Assembly (NCBI GenBank): GCA_028695865.1
Contig: JAQVID010000024.1
Span: 1-13,246, forward strand
Source: Thermoguttaceae bacterium
Lineage (GTDB): Bacteria > Planctomycetota > Planctomycetia > Pirellulales > Thermoguttaceae
Length of the DNA stretch: 13,246 bases
Reading direction: 5' to 3'
Positions 1 to 8,143 of this stretch are shown piece by piece. The notes under the pieces were generated by a model. The model did not search any database, was not told where the DNA came from, and saw only the letters and a list, made by a program, of their open reading frames with translations. Positions within the stretch are counted from its first letter, which is position 1. Each line of letters starts with the position of its first letter. A program made the position numbers and the translations under genes.

Positions 1-338
1 GCGTCGTCGTTCTGGCGGCTAAACCGTCCCGGGGAGAACTTGTGTTTCGAGTCTCTTTTCCTTTGTTGATTGCGAATGTAATCAGTGTCTGCCGCGACGA
101 AGCAAACGCGACAAACAGTTTTCGGTTTGCCTTGCCGCTTGCCGAAAGACTTGAGCGATACCCCCATGACAAATTGCGATTTCAGGCCGATCCGTCGAAA
201 AAAGAAAACGCGAAACCTGGCGTCATTCAGGCCGCGAGGCCTCGACCAGATCAACAATATTGGTTTTATTTCGGTTGTCTGGCGTTTGCTGTTTCGATTG
301 CGGAATGGATTTTTTATCACCGTCGAGTCATTGAATAA
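1..338 (+). CDS. BatA-like membrane protein, C-terminal fragment (5' end outside window)
   Basis: The frame is open from the window edge (first full codon at position 3) to a TAA at 336-338, giving about 111 residues of a C-terminus. Near the start, LVFRVSFPLLIANVIS resembles the stretch near the end of BatA/aerotolerance-type VWA proteins where a 'FPxLxAN' motif follows a beta-rich domain. The end carries one hydrophobic helix (WFYFGCLAFAVSIAEWIF) followed by a basic YHRRVIE tail, which is the usual terminal membrane anchor of these proteins. It lies 24 bp upstream of the VWA gene on the same strand, so the two are probably one transcript. The N-terminal membrane helices and the VWA core expected for the family are outside the window, so that part is inferred from family knowledge and neighbours. 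The first in-frame candidate start, a GTG at 42, is not the true start, because coding similarity continues upstream of it. Confidence 0.75.
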   Translation, partial: VVVLAAKPSRGELVFRVSFPLLIANVISVCRDEANATNSFRFALPLAERLERYPHDKLRFQADPSKKENAKPGVIQAARPRPDQQYWFYFGCLAFAVSIAEWIFYHRRVIE

Positions 339-362
339 TTTGAGTAAAAGGAAAAGCAACTC

Positions 363-2942
363 ATGGCCTTCACCGTAACACAACCGGTTTTTCTTTGGGG
401 TTTTGTACTCCTGGGAATCGTGCTGTGCAGTTGCGCAAGATCCCTTTTGAGAATTTCCACACGGCTAAGCCGCCTCATTGCAGGAATCCGAATCGCGACG
501 ACTGTCCTTCTCGTACTCGGCTTATCCGGCTTAACACTACAGTATCCGACACAACTCAATACAGTCTTCTTCCTTTTGGACGAAAGCTTGAGTATTGACG
601 AAGCCGCGAGGAATCACGCAATGGCCTTCGTGAAACGCTCAATGGAAGAGGCCAGCGCGGCAGGCATGCAAACGAATACCTGGCATGTTATCCCGTTTGC
701 GTCGCGACCGGGCAGCGCCGTCGCCGCGTGTGACTTTTTGCGTAACAGCCAGAAGCCTGGAGCAAGCCTGCCGGATCGCGATGAAACCGATATCGCCGCG
801 GTGATGAGACAAGCGGTGACACTTGCTCCTTCCGACCGTGTAACCTCAATTGTTCTTCTTTCGGATGGAAACGACACTGTTGGCGGCAATCTTGCGATAA
901 CGAAAGATTTCAGCATTCCGGTTTCGACCGTTTCGCTTCCGTCCCCCATTCAAAAAGAAGTACAACTCACAGAGGTCCGCGTTCCGGAGCGTGTACGACA
1001 AGGGGAACCGTTTGTGATTCAGATCGTCTTGTGGAGCAATTGCCAAACGCAAGCGACGATTACCCTTTCGCGCGACAGTATTGCGGTTGGGCAAGAGACA
1101 ACAACTGTTGTGCCGGGCGAGACCATCGTTCAATTCAAAAGTCGCCTCTCAAGCATGCCTCAAGCGGTTTACACGGCGAAGATTGAGCCTCAAGTCGATA
1201 CAATCGCGGCCAACAACACGGCGTCGAACGTAGTCTTCGTCGGAAATAAACCGCGAGTTCTTTTTATCGACGCCGACCCGCAAGGGATTCGCCCCTACGC
1301 AACGATTTTGCGACAGGCTGATATGGAAGTCGTAATCCGTCCGCCCGCCGGGATTCCATCGCGACAGGAAGAATTAAACAGTTTTGATCTGATCATTTTG
1401 TCAAATGTTCCGGCTTCGCAACTGCCGGCGGACCGTGTTACGCTTTTAGCTCAATATGTTCACGATTCGGGCGGCGGACTTCTCGTTGCAGGCGGAAACA
1501 AGGCTTTCGGCCCCGGTGGATATATCGGAACCGAATTGGACGAAATGCTCCCTGTTTCAAGTCGGGTTGATCGTGAGTCGGAAACACCTTCACTCGCCGT
1601 GTGTTTGGTCCTTGATCGCTCCGGTTCGATGGGCGGACAAAAACTTGAACTTGCGACGAAGGCCGCGACCAGTGCCGCCGAACTTCTGGACGGGAACAAT
1701 TTACTCGGAGTCATCGCGTTTGATCGTAAACCGACTGTCGTGTGGGATATGCAAAAGCCTTCCCGGACACAATACAATCCAACAACACTTGCCAACCATT
1801 TGGGCCAAATTACGGCCGGGGCAGGTACAAGTATTTATCCGGCTCTCGCCGAAGCATTCAATCAACTCGATCATGTGGAAGCCAAACGAAAACATATCAT
1901 ACTCTTGACAGACGGCCATAGCGAACCGGGTAATTTCGACGAACTCGTCGAACACATGGCAGCGCAAGGCATCACCCTTTCGGCGGTCGGATTGGGCGAC
2001 GCCGATACCCTGCTCTTGAAGCGAATGACTCAAAACGGTCATGGCCGTTTCTATTCCTGTAATGACGCGCAGACAATTCCGCGAATTTTCGTTCAGGAGA
2101 CGAATCTTGTCGATCATTCGACGATGTGCGAAGAACCGTTCGAGGTGAAAATCGCGTCGGATGTCGCTTTGGTTCGTGCAATCGACTTTACGACAGCCCC
2201 GCCCCTGCTCGGTTTCACTACGACAAAAATGAAGCCTGTGGGTCAGTGTATTCTTGAAACCGATTCAGGCAAACCGCTTTTGGCCTGGCGATCTTGCGGA
2301 CTGGGCATGTGCGGCGTTTTCACTTCGGACGTCCGGAGTATCTGGTCTGCCGACTGGCTTTCGTGGTCCGGCTTTACCCCGCTGTGGCAGAGTTTGGCGC
2401 GGCGCATGATGCGGCGGCCCAATGAGCCGGGCATAAATATCGTTTATCGTCGTAACGGTCGCAAACTCGAATTGGCGTTGGATGCGATGGATCAGCAGGG
2501 GCGATTTCTCAACGGGCAAAACGCCGCAGTTACCCTTACGGATGCCAAAGGCTCAACCGTCAAAACAATTTTGGAACAAACTGCCCCTGGATATTATGAA
2601 GGATCGCTTTCCTGGCCAACACAACAAGGAATGTTTCAAATTCAGGCAACACTTCAAAAACATGCGGATAAACATGAACTCTTAACTTCGTGCCGTGGAC
2701 TAGTCATTGGCTGCCGTAATGAGTTGTTGACTCGCGGCCCAAACAGTTCACTTTTAAATTCGCTTGCTCAACAGACTGGTGGCATGGTCAATCCGTCGCC
2801 TTCGGAGATACTCGCGCCGGTCGCGGGACGCCGCGCGAACAGATCGATTTCGCTCTGGCCATGGTTATTGACAGCCGCATTGCTCTTGTACTTTCCCGAA
2901 TTGATTCTGCGGCGAACCGCGTTAAGGATCCCGAAACAATGA
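363..2942 (+). CDS. Membrane VWA-domain protein with class-I-glutamine-amidotransferase-like domain
   Basis: This 859-aa protein has two N-terminal membrane helices (about residues 9-24 and 40-58). A first VWA-like domain follows, with the metal-site motif DESLS (73-77) and LLSDGND (165-171). A beta-rich segment (about 195-290) leads into a GATase1-like Rossmann segment beginning PRVLFIDADP (297-306) with a glycine-rich GGGLLVAGGNKAFGPGGY stretch (370-387). A second VWA domain has a complete MIDAS set: DRSGS (418-422), T489 in AGAGTS, and LLTDG (514-518). A C-terminal helix (about 831-846) ends in a basic tail. I see no nucleophilic cysteine in the amidotransferase-like part, so it is probably non-enzymatic, as is usual for this family. 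The ATG has AAGGA at 348-352, ten bases upstream. The gene overlaps the next one by 4 bp (ATGA). In planctomycetes such genes sit with MoxR ATPase and DUF58 genes in an envelope operon. The exact cellular role is not known. Confidence 0.9.
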   Translation: MAFTVTQPVFLWGFVLLGIVLCSCARSLLRISTRLSRLIAGIRIATTVLLVLGLSGLTLQYPTQLNTVFFLLDESLSIDEAARNHAMAFVKRSMEEASAAGMQTNTWHVIPFASRPGSAVAACDFLRNSQKPGASLPDRDETDIAAVMRQAVTLAPSDRVTSIVLLSDGNDTVGGNLAITKDFSIPVSTVSLPSPIQKEVQLTEVRVPERVRQGEPFVIQIVLWSNCQTQATITLSRDSIAVGQETTTVVPGETIVQFKSRLSSMPQAVYTAKIEPQVDTIAANNTASNVVFVGNKPRVLFIDADPQGIRPYATILRQADMEVVIRPPAGIPSRQEELNSFDLIILSNVPASQLPADRVTLLAQYVHDSGGGLLVAGGNKAFGPGGYIGTELDEMLPVSSRVDRESETPSLAVCLVLDRSGSMGGQKLELATKAATSAAELLDGNNLLGVIAFDRKPTVVWDMQKPSRTQYNPTTLANHLGQITAGAGTSIYPALAEAFNQLDHVEAKRKHIILLTDGHSEPGNFDELVEHMAAQGITLSAVGLGDADTLLLKRMTQNGHGRFYSCNDAQTIPRIFVQETNLVDHSTMCEEPFEVKIASDVALVRAIDFTTAPPLLGFTTTKMKPVGQCILETDSGKPLLAWRSCGLGMCGVFTSDVRSIWSADWLSWSGFTPLWQSLARRMMRRPNEPGINIVYRRNGRKLELALDAMDQQGRFLNGQNAAVTLTDAKGSTVKTILEQTAPGYYEGSLSWPTQQGMFQIQATLQKHADKHELLTSCRGLVIGCRNELLTRGPNSSLLNSLAQQTGGMVNPSPSEILAPVAGRRANRSISLWPWLLTAALLLYFPELILRRTALRIPKQ

Positions 2943-4429
2943 AACACGAGAACATACTCAAAAAAGTCAGAATGATCGGCAAACGCCTGTTGATACAAAA
3001 GGTATTTGCCGCGGCGGGTACCGGTTTGTTTGTCGCGGGGATCGTCGCGGGTATCGCTGTTGCATGGGGAACAACACCGGATCGTTACACGGGAATCAAG
3101 GAGCTGTTTCTCGCGGCCATACTTGGGGGTATGTCTGGAATGATTGTCGCCATCGCACGGCAGCCAAACATAAAAGCCGTTGCCCGACTGATCGATCGAA
3201 GCCTGTCGCTTGACGACCGTGTTTCCACATCCCGTCAAATTCTGAAACGCGGCGACGCGAACGAAATCGAACACTTGCAACTTGCCGATACAGAAAAACA
3301 TTTGACGCGTATTGACCCCAAAAACGTCGTTCCCTGCCTTATACCACGGAACATGCTTGCCACTGCGGTTGTCTATGCAGCCGCTGCGATTCTGACTTGC
3401 GTCTTCTTTCCGGCAAGCCGCGATTCTGCACTGTTGGAATCGACTGTATCAAACAATACTCAAGCGAAACAGTCGGTGAACACGGATAAAAAACCCGAGA
3501 CTCTTCTCAAAAACCTTCAACCGTTATCGGCCAAAACCAAAAGCAGAATATTGGATGCAGTCGATCAAGCGACTCACGCCGTCCCGGATGACACGTTGCT
3601 TCATAAGCATAAAGACAACAGTGTGCAACAACTTGCGACGCTTTCGGAAAATATTGGGCCGTTGCGTGAGCAAATCACCGCGTGGACTGAATTGGAATCA
3701 ACTCTTCACGCAATGACACAGCGATTGGACGAAGCGGTCCATCGTCCGCAGAAGACAGACGACACGGCGATGTCCGTCAACGACCCGGCGTCAAACAGCT
3801 ATCGTTCCGAAACCGCCGAGCGTTCTACCGGGAAGTCCCGGTCCCGTTGTCAGGCGGCGATGAACAGCTTGAAAGAAGCGACGGCTCTTGTCGAACTGGA
3901 AAAGGCCGCGTTTATTGAATCAGCGCATAACCAGACTCTTTTCGATAAGTCGGGCATGCCGGTCTCCGATTCTGATCCGAACGAACATCTTTCGAATATG
4001 CCCGGGTCTGGCCGTCAAGATGAAAGCCGGGCTGTTGCTGATTCACAGGCCGGCAATAATTCACAGGCTGGCAATAATTCGCAGACGGGGAATGAGAATT
4101 GGAGTCGCGAGACGGGAACCGCTTCTGTTTCAACAGGCTCTGATTCGAACTTGTCTGAACGCTCGACCGAAGAAGAAAAAACAAAAAAGCCGGTAGAGAC
4201 ACTCTCCGGTCTGCCTGCGAAAGGCCCTGCGCAACGCGAGATCGTCCCGGCCGGCAAAGACACGGAAACAACAAAAGAAACACTCCACCGCTTCAAAGAT
4301 ATTCGGACTCAATACGGCACTGAAGTTGAACAAACGATGGAGAACGAAACCATTCCGGTCAGTCGTCGTCAAATGATTCTTGAATATTTCGATTCACTCG
4401 ACGAGCACAACGCCAGGCCGGTCCATTGA
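2939..4429 (+). CDS. DUF4175-like membrane protein with long hydrophilic tail
   Basis: This protein of 496 aa starts at an ATG that overlaps the upstream stop as ATGA, with AAGGA at 2924-2928. An in-frame upstream extension to 2861 exists but would overlap the VWA gene by about 80 bp and is rejected. Residues 21-43, 53-73 and 138-157 are probable membrane helices. Between the second and third lies ARLIDRSLSLDDRVSTS (82-98), the 'RxIDxxLxLxDRxxT' signature seen in DUF4175-like proteins next to BatA/VWA genes. The remainder is a long, polar, Ser/Asn/Glu-rich region predicted to be coiled or disordered, with an SQAGNN repeat at about 369-386. A better conserved end (about 449-487) contains RFKDIRTQYG and RRQMILEYFDSL, resembling the C-terminal 'RRxxxxxYFxxL' of related planctomycete proteins. 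The overlap implies translational coupling and a shared complex with the VWA protein. Its biochemical function is unknown. Confidence 0.8.
   Translation: MKHENILKKVRMIGKRLLIQKVFAAAGTGLFVAGIVAGIAVAWGTTPDRYTGIKELFLAAILGGMSGMIVAIARQPNIKAVARLIDRSLSLDDRVSTSRQILKRGDANEIEHLQLADTEKHLTRIDPKNVVPCLIPRNMLATAVVYAAAAILTCVFFPASRDSALLESTVSNNTQAKQSVNTDKKPETLLKNLQPLSAKTKSRILDAVDQATHAVPDDTLLHKHKDNSVQQLATLSENIGPLREQITAWTELESTLHAMTQRLDEAVHRPQKTDDTAMSVNDPASNSYRSETAERSTGKSRSRCQAAMNSLKEATALVELEKAAFIESAHNQTLFDKSGMPVSDSDPNEHLSNMPGSGRQDESRAVADSQAGNNSQAGNNSQTGNENWSRETGTASVSTGSDSNLSERSTEEEKTKKPVETLSGLPAKGPAQREIVPAGKDTETTKETLHRFKDIRTQYGTEVEQTMENETIPVSRRQMILEYFDSLDEHNARPVH
4043..4096 (+). repeat. Three 18-bp tandem repeats inside the DUF4175-like gene
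   Basis: Units at 4043-4060, 4061-4078 and 4079-4096. The first two differ at one base (tcacaggcyggcaataat) and the third has diverged. They encode SQAGNN, SQAGNN and SQTGNE in the low-complexity tail, so the unit length keeps the reading frame. This is probably slippage in a disordered linker. Confidence 0.85.
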
Positions 4430-4549
4430 GCCGCGCCGGCTACGATGTACCAGCGGGACCTGTTCCAAGTTGTCGGGTTCCATATTGTCGGAAAACACAG
4501 CCGCACTCGCCGAAGATCAATCCGGCGTTCGCGGCATAACGTAATAACA
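4430..4549. other. Convergent intergenic gap, no gene seen
   Basis: This 120-bp gap separates the plus-strand envelope operon from the convergent minus-strand gene. No ORF with a plausible start was seen. There is a short inverted repeat, AGCCG-CGC-CGGCT (4429-4441), overlapping the last base of the TGA stop, but it has only five base pairs and no T run. A second one, GTAAT-AAC-ATTAC (4541-4553), spans the stop codon of the minus-strand gene. Neither is convincing as a terminator. Confidence 0.6.
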
Positions 4550-7500
4550 TTACCTGGGTAAAGAGGGAACGTTGTCAGTCGGTGTCGCAATGTGCAAAGA
4601 CTCGCCTGAAGAAGTACTATCGGGAGAATCTTTCACAAAGATTCTCCCGTTTTCGATCGCCAAATCTTTGTACTCCTCAATCATGGGTACCGAAAGCTCC
4701 CGTTTGACCACTTTAATTCTGGATGAAAGAAACTTGGTAAAATCCCGGAGCGAGGTGTTTCCATCGAACTGGCGAAGCAGTATGTATTTCAGAAAATCAC
4801 CAAATGTTTTGAGCGGGCCTTCGTCGTTTGTAAAAACAAAAACGTTGTGGCAATTTCCAAAAAAGACGACGTTCTCCATCCGACAGATCAACGACGCGAG
4901 CAAATGACGATTCCATTGTATGCCGGGAGCGGGTTTGGTCAATTGCGATTTGTAAAGACCGATAAATCGTTCGACGGTGCAGTAAGGAATTCCGTTTTTG
5001 AGTTCTTCTTCACGGTACCGAAGTACCAGATTCGCAAGTTCGGTCTGCCGTTCCTTGTTCCAATGAAGGGCCGACTCGTGAATAAACACGTTATTCCCAT
5101 AGAAGAGAATTTCGCGACTGGTCAGCGCACTGCCCACTGCGGCTTGCGGATACCCCAACCGGTCCGAGAAATGCTCAAATAATTTTTTCGCACTGACAGG
5201 ACCTTTTTTTTCCGTCAAGTAGCGCAGAATTCTTCGAGCGACACGAAGCTTCAGGCTGCGGCGGCCTCCCTTCTTCTTTATGGAGACAATGGGAAACTCC
5301 AGGGTAAATATGTCTTCGGCAAATCGCTTGAGCAAATGATACAACATGCGTGCATCCTGAATTTCCAGCGATTCATACAGTTCTTTGTTGGCCTGAAAAA
5401 CTTCCATCACGGTAAGGTGTTCGACCGATTGCAATTTTTCGCGGACGGCCTGCGTGATTTTCTTAAAGCGTTCTCCATCCCGGTCAAACGAATCAAACAG
5501 GACATATCCTTTTCGGGTTGCCAAGAGTTTCGTTAAGGCAATGGTGTTTTGAATATGCTCATCCCTTAGCCCCAGAGACCGACCGAAACTCTTGAGTGTA
5601 TTACTCGAAACAAACCCACCCCGGTCTCGAACAAACTTTTCGAGAATCACGGCATTGGATATTTTTTGCTTTTGGCCCGCGAATCCGATATAAGGACTCC
5701 TTTGAAAGGTCAACTGCGGATTGGCCCGGCATTTGAGCGAAGCAAACAGGGCATAGACGTTGGGAATACCCTGGCTGAGGCATTCCTGGGCGTAGATGGA
5801 ATAAACCCGATTGAGACGCATTTGCGGCACACGTGATTTGCGTGCCCGGGCAAGCAGATCGTTCTCGATTGTCTCAAGAATCACAAGATCCGTATTCACG
5901 TAGTCCTTGTAGACATACATGCTTTCAGAGTTCATGCCACCCCGATTCCAAAGGAGAATTTCGCGAGTATGCTGAAGCGAGTTACCGGCCGTCGTTTTAA
6001 TCTGCTTTTCCGTAATCTTCAATTTGGGACAAAGCTTCTGTACTTCGAGGAGTATCTCTTTTTTCGTCAAGGGGCGATGAGCAAGCTTAAGGGCAAGCAA
6101 AATCGATTCGTAAAGGCCAAGCTTGGTCGTCATGCGAATCGTCTTGTTCTTGCGGTAGTCTTTGAAGCGGGGTTGAGACTCGAAAAGCCAATAGAAAAGC
6201 GCGATCGGAAAACTGTGGTTCTTCTCGACACACTTTTTGCATTCCGGCGTTTTGGGCAATCGCTTGCGAATCGACACTGCCAAACGGTCGATACTGAGAA
6301 TTTCGCCATTGTGCTCCAGCTGGGTCAAGTCGGCACAAAGAACATCGTAAAAATACGGGCACGTGGCACACTTGTACGATTCGAAACAAATATAATCTTC
6401 GGCATTGACGCGAAAGCGATTGGCGAAAATCTTCAGAAAATGCTCGCCAAAGTATTTAGCGGCGGAAAACGGCCAATGATTACGTTCGGCCAACTTGCGA
6501 TAAAAAACGCGGTCTTTGACATACCCTCCCAAACTGGACAAAACATCGACCAGCAGGTTTTCGACAAGTTCGAGCCTGTTTTTGAACGACGCAATTTGTC
6601 GCCACATGTTGTGCTCAATCTGCCGAATGCGTTCCCGGGTAATTTCGAACGCCTGACCCACTTCGTCGAGTGTCTTGTCGGCTGCCCGCTGCATGAGTAT
6701 TTGGTGTCGGCGGTCTTCCGCGACATGAAGTCTCATCCAGCGATCTTTTCGCTTCAGACTGTTCGAAATATATTGTACAAGAGAAACGGCAAACGCGTCC
6801 GAAGAGGAAAAGTCGGGTTCGTATCGTTTATGCTTATTATCGATGAGGAATTCTTCAAGCACAGTCCGTGTAATCGAAACGGTATCCTGAGAGCAATACG
6901 AGACTTTTTCGAAGAAACATCGCGGCGTCAGGAACAGTTCACCCAAGCGGGAAATACCAGCCTTTTTGAGCATGTTCAACAGTCGTTTCGGAAGCACAAG
7001 ACTTTCCAGCGGATAGTCGGCACAGAAAGAAGCGTGGAAGTGTTCCGGGAAGAAACCTTTGTTGAAATGATTGGAGAAAAAGGGGAGATTTCGAAGAGAC
7101 TGTTCATTGACGTTTTTTTCCCATTGCTCATACAACTGCAAATGAACAGGACGAATTCTTTCGACGACGGGCGCGGGAAGCGCAGCCGGTCGTTTGGGAA
7201 CAGCGACATTGATACGAACTTGAGGCGGCTCCAGATCGCCCGTCACGATACGCTCTTTGAACATTTTCTGTTTTCCGACAAGCGACTGAATCACCGGAGC
7301 ATTTTTTTCGTTCAGGGCCAAAAGGCGATAATCGGCGAAAATAAATTCCTGGATGGAGGTCATGCCAAGCGAGGTCAGAAATTCCTGTTCCGTTTCGTCA
7401 AGTTCGGAAAACATGAGCAACGGGCGTTCCTGATCGTCCCATTCTTTCATGAGCAGCGAACCATATTGCTCAAACATTCTTTTTTGTTTTTCGAAAAGGC

Positions 7501-8143
7501 CTTGAAATGTTTTGCGTCCGACCTTTTTCCGATCTTTGAACTGACGTATCTCGTATTGAAGGAAGTCGCGGACTGTTTGGATATTGGCCTCACGCAGCGC
7601 ATTGAACTCCCTGGTCGTCCAATCGAACGAAGAAATATATTCGCTTAGTGTATTGGAATTTTTTTTCCGGGAAAAGCTGTCGCCTTTTTGCTGATCCTGA
7701 AGCTTTTTGAGTTTGAGCAGTTTTTTCTTGCCAATACCGGGAAAGTTGCTGATTTTTTCCAGATCACAATGAAGAAAATCCTCGACCGTTGTCACACCAA
7801 TATTGCGAAAAGCTTCAAGTTCCTTCGGGTTAATGTCCAGTTCGTAAAGGGAAGTACTCGAAGAACTCCCGTGACGGGACGACTTGTTTGCCATTTTGGC
7901 TGTGGTGTTCTGTGCAGGTTGCGTATTTTGCTGTTTTTCGAACAACGAGCGATAGGTCAATTCGCCGACATAAGGAATTTGCGTCACCGGGACAAGGTCA
8001 CAGTGCAGAAACTCTTCGTATGAAGTAATACCAAGATATTCCAAGGCTCGACGTTCTCTCGAATTAAAAACATGATTCCAAGCCGCCGAATCGGTCGCAT
8101 TGAGTTTCGGCAAAGACTCGTTTTCCTTGACATTTGACATCAT
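4550..8143 (-). CDS. Large multidomain protein: alpha-CTD/HhH-like repeats, sigma-70 region-4 HTH, winged-helix-like modules
   Basis: This 1197-aa protein starts at the first of two adjacent ATGs, with GGGAG at 8152-8156 eight bases upstream. No signal peptide or membrane helix is visible, so it is probably cytoplasmic. Four N-terminal repeats (about 27-70, 102-149, 174-222, 247-296) share the pattern 'xxExxxLxxxGIxTxxEFLxxD' followed by a lysine/glycine-rich turn; the second has ISNFPGIGKKKLLKL, a helix-hairpin-helix signature like that of the RNA polymerase alpha C-terminal domain. A fifth, more divergent unit lies at about 377-434 (LLNMLKKAGISRLGELF). Residues about 478-520 match sigma-70 region 4: TLDEVGQAF then ITRERIRQIE. 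A segment with CATC (592-595), C603 and CKKC (635-638) could bind zinc. The C-terminal half holds winged-helix-like segments, two of which look duplicated (about 675-820 and 967-1105). No polymerase, nuclease, helicase or ATPase motif was found. A DNA-binding or transcription-modulating role is inferred from the domains. It lies downstream of glgA, possibly coupled to a short ORF. Confidence 0.85.
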   Translation of the reverse strand: MMSNVKENESLPKLNATDSAAWNHVFNSRERRALEYLGITSYEEFLHCDLVPVTQIPYVGELTYRSLFEKQQNTQPAQNTTAKMANKSSRHGSSSSTSLYELDINPKELEAFRNIGVTTVEDFLHCDLEKISNFPGIGKKKLLKLKKLQDQQKGDSFSRKKNSNTLSEYISSFDWTTREFNALREANIQTVRDFLQYEIRQFKDRKKVGRKTFQGLFEKQKRMFEQYGSLLMKEWDDQERPLLMFSELDETEQEFLTSLGMTSIQEFIFADYRLLALNEKNAPVIQSLVGKQKMFKERIVTGDLEPPQVRINVAVPKRPAALPAPVVERIRPVHLQLYEQWEKNVNEQSLRNLPFFSNHFNKGFFPEHFHASFCADYPLESLVLPKRLLNMLKKAGISRLGELFLTPRCFFEKVSYCSQDTVSITRTVLEEFLIDNKHKRYEPDFSSSDAFAVSLVQYISNSLKRKDRWMRLHVAEDRRHQILMQRAADKTLDEVGQAFEITRERIRQIEHNMWRQIASFKNRLELVENLLVDVLSSLGGYVKDRVFYRKLAERNHWPFSAAKYFGEHFLKIFANRFRVNAEDYICFESYKCATCPYFYDVLCADLTQLEHNGEILSIDRLAVSIRKRLPKTPECKKCVEKNHSFPIALFYWLFESQPRFKDYRKNKTIRMTTKLGLYESILLALKLAHRPLTKKEILLEVQKLCPKLKITEKQIKTTAGNSLQHTREILLWNRGGMNSESMYVYKDYVNTDLVILETIENDLLARARKSRVPQMRLNRVYSIYAQECLSQGIPNVYALFASLKCRANPQLTFQRSPYIGFAGQKQKISNAVILEKFVRDRGGFVSSNTLKSFGRSLGLRDEHIQNTIALTKLLATRKGYVLFDSFDRDGERFKKITQAVREKLQSVEHLTVMEVFQANKELYESLEIQDARMLYHLLKRFAEDIFTLEFPIVSIKKKGGRRSLKLRVARRILRYLTEKKGPVSAKKLFEHFSDRLGYPQAAVGSALTSREILFYGNNVFIHESALHWNKERQTELANLVLRYREEELKNGIPYCTVERFIGLYKSQLTKPAPGIQWNRHLLASLICRMENVVFFGNCHNVFVFTNDEGPLKTFGDFLKYILLRQFDGNTSLRDFTKFLSSRIKVVKRELSVPMIEEYKDLAIENGRIFVKDSPDSTSSGESLHIATPTDNVPSLPR
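4621..4653 (+). terminator. Candidate intrinsic terminator of the plus-strand operon, inside the opposing gene
   Basis: A perfect 13-bp inverted repeat, CGGGAGAATCTTT (4621-4633) and AAAGATTCTCCCG (4637-4649), encloses a 3-base CAC loop. TTTT follows immediately on the plus strand (4650-4653). On the minus strand the stem is followed by ATAGTACTT, with no T tract, so the polarity fits termination of the operon ending at 4429. The T run is short (four bases), so efficiency is uncertain. The DNA also encodes residues about 1166-1174 of the minus-strand gene. Confidence 0.6.

Noticed and set aside
5969..7648. 559-codon open frame on the plus strand
   Set aside because: It lies wholly antisense to the 1197-aa gene, whose domains (sigma-4-like HTH, alpha-CTD-like repeats) are clearly recognisable. 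Its translation is low in complexity (rich in Phe, Arg, Asn) with no motif. It is a mirror of the real gene's codon usage.
4550..8143. Large protein as an anti-phage or restriction effector
   Set aside because: No nuclease, ATPase, helicase, methylase or toxin motif was seen, and the neighbours are metabolic or envelope genes, with no mobile-element signs. The architecture alone does not support a defence call.
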